Positions 1-6,644 of a stretch of 11,820 bases of DNA are shown here, one piece after another. The first letter of the stretch is position 1. Each line of letters starts with the position of its first letter. Below the pieces are notes generated by a model. The model ran no database searches and was not told where the DNA came from. It saw only the letters and a program-made list of their open reading frames with translations. Made by a program: the position numbers and the translations under genes. The stretch lies in assembly GCA_037440765.1 (NCBI GenBank), contig JBBITL010000112.1, positions 1 to 11,820 on the forward strand, given 5' to 3'. The DNA is from DTKY01 sp037440765. Its GTDB lineage: Bacteria; Acidobacteriota; Terriglobia; Bryobacterales; Bryobacteraceae.

Positions 1-388
1 AGGCGCCGCCGTAGAGCCACACCATGACGGGGAGCGAATCGCCTGCCGACCTGGCCGGGGTCCAGACGTTCAGGTAGAGGCAGTCCTCACTCACCACAGG
101 CGGCGAGCCGAACGCCTTCGCCATGCCCAGGTTCTGCATGCAGGCAGGGCCGTATGAGTCGGCCTTTTTAACTCCGGTCCATGGCCTGACCGGCTGCGGA
201 GCCTTCCAGCGCAGCTCACCCACAGGGGGAGCGGCGAACGGAATCCCTTTGAAGGAGACTATACCGCCGGCAGGGACCCCTGCCACGCGGCCTCCGGTAA
301 CGTCGACTTCCAGGATCTGGGCTGACACACCCGTGACCGACAGCACAGCAGCCGCGGTCAGCACCGCGCCAATCATTCGCTTCCTCAC
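1..388 (-). CDS. Secreted carboxylesterase type B (para-nitrobenzyl esterase family), N-terminal part, cut by window edge
   Basis: This is a serine hydrolase of the alpha/beta-hydrolase carboxylesterase B family, which cleaves carboxylic esters. Only the first 129 codons are present. From a GTG start at 388 the protein begins VRKRMIG, then a hydrophobic run ending GVSAQ. This is a classical Sec signal peptide with probable cleavage near residue 23, so the enzyme is likely periplasmic or secreted. Next come the family's N-terminal block (FKGIPFAAPPVGELRW), the cysteine in GPACMQ, the signature SEDCLYLNVWTP, and VMVWLYGGA, which leads into the oxyanion hole. The catalytic Ser, Glu and His lie beyond the edge. 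An in-frame ATG at 376 has a better GAGGA site 5 nt upstream, but it would remove the basic RKR n-region. GTG has AGGTGG 4 nt upstream. The family is certain; the substrate is unknown. Confidence 0.9.
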   Translation of the reverse strand, partial: MRKRMIGAVLTAAAVLSVTGVSAQILEVDVTGGRVAGVPAGGIVSFKGIPFAAPPVGELRWKAPQPVRPWTGVKKADSYGPACMQNLGMAKAFGSPPVVSEDCLYLNVWTPARSAGDSLPVMVWLYGGA

Positions 389-445
389 AAAACCACCTTT
401 CGCGGCCAGGCGGGGATGATGTCCCTCGCGGCCCGGGCCTGTTCG

Positions 446-455
446 ATTGTATACA
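446..455. promoter_or_regulatory. Candidate bidirectional -10 region between esterase and glycosyltransferase
   Basis: The 111 bp gap between the divergent esterase and glycosyltransferase genes is GC-rich apart from one AT-rich patch with the palindrome TGTATACA at 448-455. Read rightwards it gives TATACA (450-455), about 45 nt before the glycosyltransferase ATG. Read leftwards it gives TACAAT or TATACA, about 60 nt before the esterase start. No convincing TTGACA-like -35 box sits 16-18 nt away on either strand, so this is a weak prediction from base composition and hexamer likeness. Confidence 0.3.
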
Positions 456-499
456 TTTTTCCGCCGCCTCCGACGGTATGATGGATACGGTCCGGCTTG

Positions 500-1618
500 A
501 TGAGCGCAGTGGCGGCGGCGGTGTTTGTTCTCAGCGCGGGGTTCGTCGCCCACGTGCTTTTCATCTATCCCCTGCTGGTGGCCGCGCTGGCCCGCTGGCG
601 GCCCAAACCTGTGATCAGAGGATCGTTACAGCCACGGGTCTCGGTCATCCTGGCCGTTTATAACGGAGAGCAGTGGCTCAAGCGGAAGCTGGACTCGATC
701 CTGGCGCTCGACTACCCGCGCGGGTTGATGGAAATCCTGGTCGTCTCCGACGGCTCCACGGACGCGACCGATGATATCGCCGCCGGATACGCCGGCGCGG
801 GCCTGCGGCTGATTCGCATCGCGCGGCAGGGCAAGTGGGCCGCCATCAACGCCGGCACGGAGGCGGCGACTGGAGAGATCCTCTTCTTCACCGACGTCCG
901 CCAGACGCTTGACCCGCAGTGCCTGCGGCGGCTGCTGGCGCCTTTCGCCGATCCCGGCGTGGGAGTGGTGAGCGGCGGGCTCATCATCCGGCAGGGCGAC
1001 ACGCAGCAGGAGGTCAGCACGGGACTCTACTGGCGGTACGAGAAGTGGATACGGGTGCGGCAGAGCGCCGTGGACTCGGTGCTGGGGGCCACAGGGGCGG
1101 TCTACGCCATGCGCCGCGAACTGGCCGCGCCCCTGCCGCCCGGCACGCTGCTGGATGACGTTCACCTGCCCATGGGAGCGTTCGTGCGCGGATACCGGCT
1201 GCTGCTGGAGGAATCGGCCAGGGCCTTCGACGAGCCGTCAGCGCTGAGCAGCGAGTTCCGGCGCAAGGTGCGCACGCTGGCCGGCAACTACCAGGTGCTG
1301 CGGGCGTTTCCCGTTCTGCTGACGCCGGCCAACCGCATGTGGCTGCACTTTCTGTCGCACAAATTCGGCCGGCTGCTGCTGCCGTTCGCGCTGATCCTGT
1401 GCGCGGTCTCCACCTTTTTCCTGGCCTCACCATGGCGGGAACTGCTGTTCGCCGGGCAGGCCGCGTTCTATGCGGCGGCCGCGCTGGACCTGGCCGTCCC
1501 GGAATCCTGGCACCTGAAGCGCCTGACCTCGCCGGCGCGGACATTCGTGGTGCTGATGGCCGCGACGCTGTCGGCGGCGCGGATGGTGCTGCCGGTCAGT
1601 CGGAGATTTCGATGGTAG
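500..1618 (+). CDS. Family 2 glycosyltransferase, membrane-anchored
   Basis: This is a GT-A fold inverting glycosyltransferase (GT2, cellulose-synthase/hyaluronan-synthase-like) that would transfer a sugar from a nucleotide-sugar on the cytoplasmic face of the inner membrane. An N-terminal membrane helix (about residues 3-32) precedes the nucleotide-binding start VSVILAVYNGE (about 47-57) and the VVSDGSTDAT strand-loop (81-90). The DxD-type metal site is the variant FFTDVRQ (about 120-126), and LLDDVHLPMG (about 197-206) carries the likely acceptor-site acidic residues. Two or three hydrophobic segments (about 280-370) anchor the C-terminus. At 372 residues it is short for a processive synthase, which usually has more helices. 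I take ATG 500; TTG at 497 is the only alternative, with a stop just upstream and no clear Shine-Dalgarno. It stands alone, with no polysaccharide genes nearby, so its product cannot be named. Confidence 0.85.
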   Translation: MSAVAAAVFVLSAGFVAHVLFIYPLLVAALARWRPKPVIRGSLQPRVSVILAVYNGEQWLKRKLDSILALDYPRGLMEILVVSDGSTDATDDIAAGYAGAGLRLIRIARQGKWAAINAGTEAATGEILFFTDVRQTLDPQCLRRLLAPFADPGVGVVSGGLIIRQGDTQQEVSTGLYWRYEKWIRVRQSAVDSVLGATGAVYAMRRELAAPLPPGTLLDDVHLPMGAFVRGYRLLLEESARAFDEPSALSSEFRRKVRTLAGNYQVLRAFPVLLTPANRMWLHFLSHKFGRLLLPFALILCAVSTFFLASPWRELLFAGQAAFYAAAALDLAVPESWHLKRLTSPARTFVVLMAATLSAARMVLPVSRRFRW

Positions 1619-2429
1619 GCGGCCTGGGCCCGCCCGCTTCGGCCAGGCGCGCCACCACGGCCCGGGCCATTTCCCAAAAACCGGCGGAGTGAGGATCCGA
1701 GCCGTCGCGAAGGGCCACGGGGCGGCCTGAGTCGCCGCCGGCGCGGACCTCGGGATCGAGCGGCAGCTCGGCCAGGAAGTGCGCCTCCATCTGCTCGGCC
1801 GTGCGGCGGCCGCCTCCGTAGCTGAACACGTCCACCCGCTGGCTGCAATGGGGGCAGACCAGGTAGCTCATGTTCTCCACGATGCCCAGGATCCGGACCC
1901 GCACCTGGCGGAACATGTGCACGGCCTTGCGCGCATCCTCCAGAGACACGTCCGAAGGAGTGGTCACCACGACGGCGCCGGAAAGCGGAACCGTCTGAAT
2001 CAGAGAAAGCTGAACGTCGCCGGTGCCGGGAGGAAGGTCGATGATAAGGTAGTCCAACTCCCCCCAGGCCACGCCCCGGATGAACTGCTGCACCACGCTG
2101 TGCAGCATCGGCCCGCGCCAGATCAGCGGACGGTCGCCGGGATTGAGGAAGCCCATGGACATCAGCTTCACTCCGAACTGCTCCAGCGGCTGGAGGACCC
2201 TGTCGCGCGCGCCGGGCGAGTCGTGGATTCCCATCATGAGGGGGACGTTGGGGCCGTAGACGTCGGCGTCGAGCAGCCCGGTCTTGTGGCCGAGCCCCGC
2301 CAGCGCCACGGCCAGGTTCACGGAAACGGTGGTCTTGCCCACTCCGCCTTTGCCGCTGCCGACGGCCACCAGGTGGCGCACGCCCGGGATGGGCTGTTGG
2401 GGCTGTTCGCCCGGCTGATTGGGGGTCAT
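1596..2429 (-). CDS. mrp: Mrp/NBP35-family (ApbC) Fe-S cluster carrier ATPase
   Basis: This is a cytosolic P-loop ATPase of the SIMIBI class that carries and delivers [4Fe-4S] clusters to apo-enzymes. The deviant Walker A motif GSGKGGVGKTT is at about residues 24-34 (second lysine after GG), the switch/Walker A' LLDADVYGPN at 52-61, and Walker B IIDLPPGTGD near 130-138. The family CxxC that binds the bridging cluster is at CPHC, 192-195. The N-terminal MIP18/DUF59 domain found in many bacterial Mrp proteins is absent, giving a compact form of 277 residues. I chose ATG 2429 because AGGA lies 8 nt upstream, overlapping the tsaD stop. ATG 2438, one nucleotide after that stop, has no ribosome-binding site but would add MEV. 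It is downstream of tsaD on the same strand, so the two are almost certainly co-transcribed. Its last 23 bp overlap the glycosyltransferase gene. Confidence 0.92.
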   Translation of the reverse strand: MTPNQPGEQPQQPIPGVRHLVAVGSGKGGVGKTTVSVNLAVALAGLGHKTGLLDADVYGPNVPLMMGIHDSPGARDRVLQPLEQFGVKLMSMGFLNPGDRPLIWRGPMLHSVVQQFIRGVAWGELDYLIIDLPPGTGDVQLSLIQTVPLSGAVVVTTPSDVSLEDARKAVHMFRQVRVRILGIVENMSYLVCPHCSQRVDVFSYGGGRRTAEQMEAHFLAELPLDPEVRAGGDSGRPVALRDGSDPHSAGFWEMARAVVARLAEAGGPRPPTIEISD

Positions 2430-2437
2430 TACTTCCA

Positions 2438-2441
2438 TCCT
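2438..2441 (-). promoter_or_regulatory. Ribosome-binding site deciding the mrp start
   Basis: On the minus strand AGGA spans the last two bases of the tsaD TAG stop, the single spacer G and the A of the first in-frame ATG (2438). It lies 8 nt before ATG 2429, the normal distance for a Shine-Dalgarno. This favours 2429 over 2438 as the real mrp start and places the site where ribosomes finish tsaD, consistent with translational coupling. Confidence 0.5.
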
Positions 2442-3546
2442 ACGCCAGCGGCAGGCTGGCTCGCGCCGCCAGCGTGTAGTCGCTCAGCAGCCCGCGCTCC
2501 AGTTTCCCGAAGGCCGCCGCAGCGATCATGGCGGCGTTGTCGGTGGACAGGCCCGGCGAGGGGAAATACACGGGGCAGGCCAGCGGCAGCGACCGGGCGG
2601 CGGCGCGCAGCCCCGAGTTGCAGGCTACGCCGCCCGAGACCATCAGGCAGCGGGCCGAAATCTGCTCCACGGCCGCCGCGGCCCTCCGCAGAAGTTCCTC
2701 GATCACGGTGCGCTGGAAGGAGGCCAGCAGATCGAGCGTCGGTTGGGGCGTCAGTGCCAGCCATTCGGCGACCATGGGATGCGGGTTCGCCTTCAACAGC
2801 GCGCGGCGGGCTTCGGTCTCGGCCGACATGTCGCGCTGCCGGGTCCACCGCAGCACGGCGGTCTTGAGGCCGCTGAAGCTGAAGTCGAGCGCGTTGCCCT
2901 TCATGCGGGCCAGCGTGAACCGCACCGCCTGCGGGTCCCCGTGCGGAGCCAGCCGGTCTATCACCGGCCCGCCCGGGTAGCCGAAGCCGAGCAGCTTGGC
3001 CACCTTGTCGAACGCTTCTCCGGCGGCATCGTCGCGCGTCTTGCCGAGCAGGCGGTAGCGCAGGCCCTCGCGCACCTCGAACAGGTGGGTATGCCCGCCG
3101 CTCACCACCAGCGCCAGCGCCGGGTACTCGACGGGCTCGCCCCGCTGGCCGGCTTCCATCACCACGGCGTGGATGTGCCCCTCGATGTGATTCACCCCGA
3201 TAAGCGGCAGGTTGTGCGCGAAGGACAGCGCCTTGGCGTAGGTCATGCCGACCAGCAGCGAGCCGACCAGGCCCGGACCGGCGGTGACAGCCACCGCGGC
3301 CAGGTCAGCGTACCGGCAGCGGGCCTGATCGAGGGCCTCCGTCACCACGGGCACGATAGCGCGCAGATGCTCGCGCGAGGCCAGTTCCGGCACCACGCCT
3401 CCGTACTTGCCGTGCGTCGAGAGCTGGCTTGCGACCACCGAGGAGAGCACCCGGAACCCGCCTTGGACCACGGCGGCAGCCGTCTCGTCGCAGGAGGTTT
3501 CGATACCGAGGATGCGCAGGTTGTTATTCTGGCTGTCGGGGGCCAT
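2440..3546 (-). CDS. tsaD: tRNA N6-adenosine threonylcarbamoyltransferase TsaD (Kae1/Gcp/YgjD)
   Basis: TsaD transfers threonylcarbamoyl from threonylcarbamoyl-AMP to A37 of tRNAs reading ANN codons (t6A), working with TsaB and TsaE in the cytosol. The ASKHA-fold hallmarks are all present: LGIETSCDETAAAVV near the N-terminus, the metal-binding NHIEGHIHA (His120 and His124), VVSGGHTHLF, the DDAAGEAFDKVAKLLGFGYP block, FSFSGLKTAVLR, VSGGVACNSGLR, and FPSPGLSTDNAAMIA with metal ligand Asp326. The protein has 368 residues from ATG 3546, about 30 longer than the E. coli enzyme as I recall it. Much of the excess is a linker (about residues 235-263) between SGLKT and the nucleotide-binding SGG. A GTG at 3555 would add three residues but has no ribosome-binding site. 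The gene is divergent from queA with overlapping start codons and leads into mrp. Confidence 0.97.
   Translation of the reverse strand: MAPDSQNNNLRILGIETSCDETAAAVVQGGFRVLSSVVASQLSTHGKYGGVVPELASREHLRAIVPVVTEALDQARCRYADLAAVAVTAGPGLVGSLLVGMTYAKALSFAHNLPLIGVNHIEGHIHAVVMEAGQRGEPVEYPALALVVSGGHTHLFEVREGLRYRLLGKTRDDAAGEAFDKVAKLLGFGYPGGPVIDRLAPHGDPQAVRFTLARMKGNALDFSFSGLKTAVLRWTRQRDMSAETEARRALLKANPHPMVAEWLALTPQPTLDLLASFQRTVIEELLRRAAAAVEQISARCLMVSGGVACNSGLRAAARSLPLACPVYFPSPGLSTDNAAMIAAAAFGKLERGLLSDYTLAARASLPLA
3525..3530 (+). promoter_or_regulatory. Candidate -10 box for queA inside tsaD
   Basis: On the plus strand TATTCT (four of six to TATAAT) at 3525-3530 lies in an AT-rich island (ttgttattct) inside the tsaD N-terminal codons, 14 nt before the queA ATG. 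It is the only AT-rich patch close upstream of queA. The -35 region is unconvincing. The predicted leader would be under 10 nt. Confidence 0.2.
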
Positions 3547-4612
3547 GCAGCTCACTGAGTTCGATTATCACTTGCCCGAGGACTGCATCGCACAGCAGCC
3601 GCTCGAAGACCGCGCCGCCTCCCGCATGCTGGTGGTCCACAGGCGTGAGGGGCGCTGGGAGGACCGTGTCTTCCGCGACCTGCCGGCTTTCCTCAAGCCG
3701 GGCGACTGCCTGGTGCTCAACGACTCGCGGGTCATCCCCTCGCGCCTCTTCGGACAGCGGGCGGGAGTCGGCGCGTTGCCCGTTGGGAAGAGGAACCCCA
3801 GGCGGCGCGAGCACTTGAGCGGCCCGGTCGAGGTTTTTCTCCTCCGGCCGGTGAAGGGCGAGGCCAGGACGTGGCGGGCGCTGGTGCATCCGGGCCGCAA
3901 GATGCGGGTCGGCGAGCGTGTGCGGTTCAGCGCCGGCCTGGAGGCTGAGATCGTCGCGCGGGGCGCGTACGGGGAACGCACCGTGCGATTCCTCGGGGAG
4001 GCGCCAGTGCTGGACAGCCTGGAGCAAATCGGCCACGTGCCGCTGCCGCCCTACATCCGCCGTCCGGATACGCCGCGGGATCGCGACCGCTACCAGACCG
4101 TGTACGCGCGCGAGAGCGGTTCGGTGGCCGCGCCGACGGCGGGGCTGCACTTCACCGGCGAGATCCTTGAGGAGTGCCGCGCCGCTGGCGCCGAGATCGC
4201 CCGCGTCACCCTGCACGTGGGTCTCGGGACGTTTCAGCCCATCCACGCCGAAACCGTCGAGCAGCATCATCTGCATTCCGAATGGTTCCGGATCCTGGAA
4301 GAGGACGCCGCGAAGATGCGTGCCGCCTCACGCCTGGTGGCGGTGGGGACAACAGCCGTCCGCACGCTGGAAGCGGCAGCCGGGAGCGGCGCTCTGGCGG
4401 CCTCCGAAGGCGACACGGATCTGTATATCTACCCCGGATTCGAGTTCCGTGCCACGGGGGCCATGCTCACCAACTTTCACCTGCCGCGGAGCAGCCTGCT
4501 CCTGCTGGTGTGCGCCTTCGCCGGCAGGGAGCTTGTGCTCGAGGCCTATCGCCACGCCGTGGCGTCCGGATATCGTTTTTACTCGTACGGCGACTGCATG
4601 TTGTTAGTATGA
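3545..4612 (+). CDS. queA: S-adenosylmethionine:tRNA ribosyltransferase-isomerase QueA
   Basis: QueA transfers and isomerises the ribosyl moiety of S-adenosylmethionine onto 7-aminomethyl-7-deazaguanine at tRNA position 34, giving epoxyqueuosine, the penultimate queuosine step. The 355 residues show the whole family pattern: FDYHLPEDCIAQQPLEDR at the N-terminus, LNDSRVIPSRLFG (58-70), YQTVYARESGSVAAPTAG (183-200), LHVGLGTFQPI (223-233), GTTAVRTLEA (278-287), FRATGAMLTNFHLPRSS (311-327) and the terminal FYSYGDCMLLV. A basic insert of about 20 residues (71-94) sits between the LFG strand and VEVFLLRP. The ATG at 3545 is chosen because it aligns with the usual MxLxxFDYxLP start. An open frame extends upstream to 3407 but is antisense to tsaD. 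The start overlaps the tsaD start codon by two bases. It is followed 4 nt later by the MscS gene, so they share a transcript. Confidence 0.97.
   Translation: MQLTEFDYHLPEDCIAQQPLEDRAASRMLVVHRREGRWEDRVFRDLPAFLKPGDCLVLNDSRVIPSRLFGQRAGVGALPVGKRNPRRREHLSGPVEVFLLRPVKGEARTWRALVHPGRKMRVGERVRFSAGLEAEIVARGAYGERTVRFLGEAPVLDSLEQIGHVPLPPYIRRPDTPRDRDRYQTVYARESGSVAAPTAGLHFTGEILEECRAAGAEIARVTLHVGLGTFQPIHAETVEQHHLHSEWFRILEEDAAKMRAASRLVAVGTTAVRTLEAAAGSGALAASEGDTDLYIYPGFEFRATGAMLTNFHLPRSSLLLLVCAFAGRELVLEAYRHAVASGYRFYSYGDCMLLV
3564..3569 (-). promoter_or_regulatory. Candidate -10 box for tsaD inside queA
   Basis: Because tsaD and queA share no spacer, the tsaD promoter must lie within the queA coding sequence. 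On the minus strand GATAAT (five of six to TATAAT) at 3564-3569 lies 17 nt upstream of ATG 3546, which would give a near-leaderless mRNA of about 10 nt. No good -35 hexamer is visible 16-18 nt further up. This is a weak call from hexamer likeness only. Confidence 0.25.
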
Positions 4613-4622
4613 TCCCATGCAG
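4594..4622 (+). promoter_or_regulatory. Stem-loop covering the queA stop and the mscS start codon
   Basis: A perfect 7-bp inverted repeat pairs CTGCATG (4594-4600) with CATGCAG (4616-4622) around a 15-nt loop. The 3' arm holds the start codon of the MscS gene (4617-4619) and the loop holds the queA TGA (4610-4612). In the mRNA this would hide the downstream start until a ribosome reading queA opens it. The gene has no recognisable Shine-Dalgarno, consistent with coupled re-initiation. The repeat is seen directly; the function is inference. Confidence 0.4.
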
Positions 4623-5507
4623 ACCTTCCTGGACCTGTCCGCGGAAACACTGTACAACGCCGCCGCGCAGGGCGTTCGCATCCTGTTGATACTGCTGGCC
4701 GCTGCCGTCGGCTCAAAGCTGGTCAACAAGTCGATACCCAACATCAGAAAACGGATTGTGTCCGTCATGCTGAAGCACGGCGACTCCGGCAGCAGCGAAC
4801 TCGAGAAGAGGGCGGAGACGCTGGGCGGCATTCTGCGGAAGACCATTTCGGTCAGCATCTGGGCGGTAGCCATTGCCATGAGCTTGCGGGAGGCCGGCTT
4901 TGAGATCGCGCCGATTCTGGCCAGCGCCGGCGTGCTGGGGCTGGCGGTCGGATTCGGAGCGCAGAGCCTGGTGCGGGACGTGATTTCCGGCCTGTTTCTG
5001 CTCCTGGAGAACCAGATCCGCGTCAACGACGTCGCGGTGATTAACGGCGTCAGCGGACAGGTGGAGGAGATCAATCTGCGGACAACCGTGCTGCGGAGCA
5101 TGGATGGCGCCGTTCACATCTTCCCCAACGGCGCCATTCAGACACTCGCCAACAGGACCCGGGATTATTCCTGCTACGTATTCGACATGGGCGTAGCCTA
5201 CACGGAGGACACTGACCGCGTGATGGAGGTGATGCAGGAGGTAGCCGGCCAGTTGATGCGGGAGGAGGAATTCGCGCCCCAGATCCTGGCGCCGCTGGAG
5301 GTGCTGGGCGTGGACCGGTTCGCGGATTCGGCCGTCATCATCAAGGCCCGGATCAGGACAACTCCCATGCAGCAATGGGCCGTGGGACGGGAATTGAACC
5401 GGCGCTTCAAGAAGCGGTTTGACGAGCTGGGCATCGAGATACCGCTCCCGCAGCGCACCATCCACATCGCGGCTTCACCCCCCGTGGAGACCGCGAAGAA
5501 GGCCTAG
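4617..5507 (+). CDS. MscS-family mechanosensitive ion channel
   Basis: This is a small-conductance mechanosensitive channel of the inner membrane, which opens under membrane tension to release solutes on hypo-osmotic shock. Three transmembrane helices fit the minimal MscS plan: about residues 18-36, 73-90 and the pore helix 97-130. The pore helix has the glycine/alanine-rich signature GVLGLAVGFGAQSLVRDVIS followed by GLFLLLENQIRVND. The beta-domain follows, with EEINLRTTVLRSMDG and HIFPNG, then the alpha/beta cytosolic vestibule domain ending IPLPQRTIHI. At 296 residues it is close to E. coli MscS (286). ATG 4617 follows the queA stop by 4 nt, and no ribosome-binding site is visible, so translation probably depends on queA. 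No functional link to queuosine is known. The last 33 bp overlap the membrane-protein gene on the other strand. Confidence 0.93.
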   Translation: MQTFLDLSAETLYNAAAQGVRILLILLAAAVGSKLVNKSIPNIRKRIVSVMLKHGDSGSSELEKRAETLGGILRKTISVSIWAVAIAMSLREAGFEIAPILASAGVLGLAVGFGAQSLVRDVISGLFLLLENQIRVNDVAVINGVSGQVEEINLRTTVLRSMDGAVHIFPNGAIQTLANRTRDYSCYVFDMGVAYTEDTDRVMEVMQEVAGQLMREEEFAPQILAPLEVLGVDRFADSAVIIKARIRTTPMQQWAVGRELNRRFKKRFDELGIEIPLPQRTIHIAASPPVETAKKA

Positions 5508-6644
5508 CGCCTGCGGAGCAAGCTGCGCCGCCGTCCGCAGGGAGACCGCCGCGAGAGGAACCCAGCCCCAGCGCCAGCCTTCCCTGAAGCCGCCCATGGC
5601 CGCCAGAAGCAGCAGGGGCGAGGAGAGGCGCGCGTAAGCGAAGGGATCCCGCATCTCGGCGAGCCTCATCGTGACGAGCATGAATCCCGCGTACGCCAGG
5701 CCGGCGAAGGCCAGGGGGCTTCGGGAGGCCCTTAGTACGCTGCGCACGGCGAGGGCCATCGCCGCTACGATAGCCACCAGCATGATCCAGTCCAGGGCAT
5801 GCAGCGTCCAGGCAACCGGATCAGGGAGGTCGTAGCGTGCCATCCTGAAGGCCATGAACTTCCCGAACACCGGCGGCGGGGCGCCTGCCATCCATTCCTC
5901 CATAAGGCCCGGCCTGACGCGCTCGCCGACGAAGCGCGCCCAGGCCAGCGCGGGCAGCGCGGAGGTCGCGTAGAGGCAGGCCTTCAGAGGAAGCCTGCTC
6001 CACAGCAGGAACACGACGTAGCCGGCCGCAAGCAGAACCCCGGTTTCGCGCGTGAGGCAGGCGCATGTCAGGATCAGGTACAGCCGCCTTCCTCCGCGGC
6101 CCGCGTACAGAGCGAAGCCCGCGACAAGGGCGGCCAGAGTGGCGTCGACCACCGTGCGGTCGATGGTGATGATCGCCGCGGGGACAACCAGGAAGCCCAG
6201 TCCCCACACCGCACTGCGTCCCGCAACAACGGCATACCGGGCGAGCCAGTACGCGCCCAGGAGGATGGAGAGCCAGACGACACCGAACAGCGCCGTGTCT
6301 ATGTACCGGTCCTGACCCAGAGCCAGCAGGTACGCGAGCGCGGGCACAAGCAGCCTGCGATAGCGCAGCGCGGGGTCGTCCATGTACTCGGCGAAGCCCT
6401 TCCTGAGGAAAGGGTCATGCGCCATGTAGTGGTAGAACTGCCCGTCGTAGCCGGTGCTGGCGGGGAAGCGGTAGATCCCTTCACTCGCCAGCTCGGGCGG
6501 CACACGGAGCCGTTCTCCCGTGCAGAACAAAGCGGTCCAATTGCCGCCGTAGTTGAGGTGGACCGTGAGGGCCTGCCACGCGAACACCAGCGCCACGGCC
6601 AGAAGCGCCACGGCTGCGGGCCGGGTGGTCCAGGAGGTCCTCAT
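5475..6644 (-). CDS. Polytopic membrane protein, GT-C-like, paralog 2 of a tandem pair
   Basis: This is an integral membrane protein of 389 residues that I cannot assign to a named enzyme. After a first membrane helix (about residues 9-27) a loop carries NYGGNWT (31-37), LFCTG (39-43), STGYDGQFYHYMAHDP (63-78) and RYRRLLVPALAYLLALGQ (94-111). Later come IDRTVVDATLAALVAGFALY (161-180) and TRETGVLLAAGY (198-209), between about eight to ten hydrophobic helices. A conserved Asp (Asp67) in the first non-cytoplasmic loop is what GT-C glycosyltransferases use, so a lipid-linked sugar transferase is a reasonable guess, not an identification. The start at 6644 matches the paralog's N-terminus and forms an ATGA overlap with the upstream gene's stop. 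A longer in-frame extension to 6878 is Arg/Ala-rich and overlaps the upstream gene, so it was discarded. The 3' end overlaps the MscS gene by 33 bp. Confidence 0.8.
   Translation of the reverse strand: MRTSWTTRPAAVALLAVALVFAWQALTVHLNYGGNWTALFCTGERLRVPPELASEGIYRFPASTGYDGQFYHYMAHDPFLRKGFAEYMDDPALRYRRLLVPALAYLLALGQDRYIDTALFGVVWLSILLGAYWLARYAVVAGRSAVWGLGFLVVPAAIITIDRTVVDATLAALVAGFALYAGRGGRRLYLILTCACLTRETGVLLAAGYVVFLLWSRLPLKACLYATSALPALAWARFVGERVRPGLMEEWMAGAPPPVFGKFMAFRMARYDLPDPVAWTLHALDWIMLVAIVAAMALAVRSVLRASRSPLAFAGLAYAGFMLVTMRLAEMRDPFAYARLSSPLLLLAAMGGFREGWRWGWVPLAAVSLRTAAQLAPQALGLLRGLHGG

Noticed and set aside
1618..1634. GGCGG/CCGCC hairpin just after the glycosyltransferase stop as a terminator
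   Set aside because: It has only 5 bp of stem, no following U-tract, and lies inside the mrp coding sequence; such GC stems are frequent here.
1779..2867. Plus-strand open frame of 362 codons across mrp and tsaD
   Set aside because: It is antisense to two conserved genes and crosses their boundary, with biased low-complexity composition. Stop-free frames are common at this GC content.
3407..3544. In-frame upstream extension of queA
   Set aside because: The 46 extra residues are antisense to tsaD and do not resemble QueA, whose usual N-terminus begins at the ATG at 3545.
2419..3558. Long plus-strand open frame of 379 codons opposite tsaD
   Set aside because: It is the antisense shadow of tsaD: rich in His, Arg, Gln and Gly with no domain pattern, while the minus strand encodes an unmistakable TsaD.
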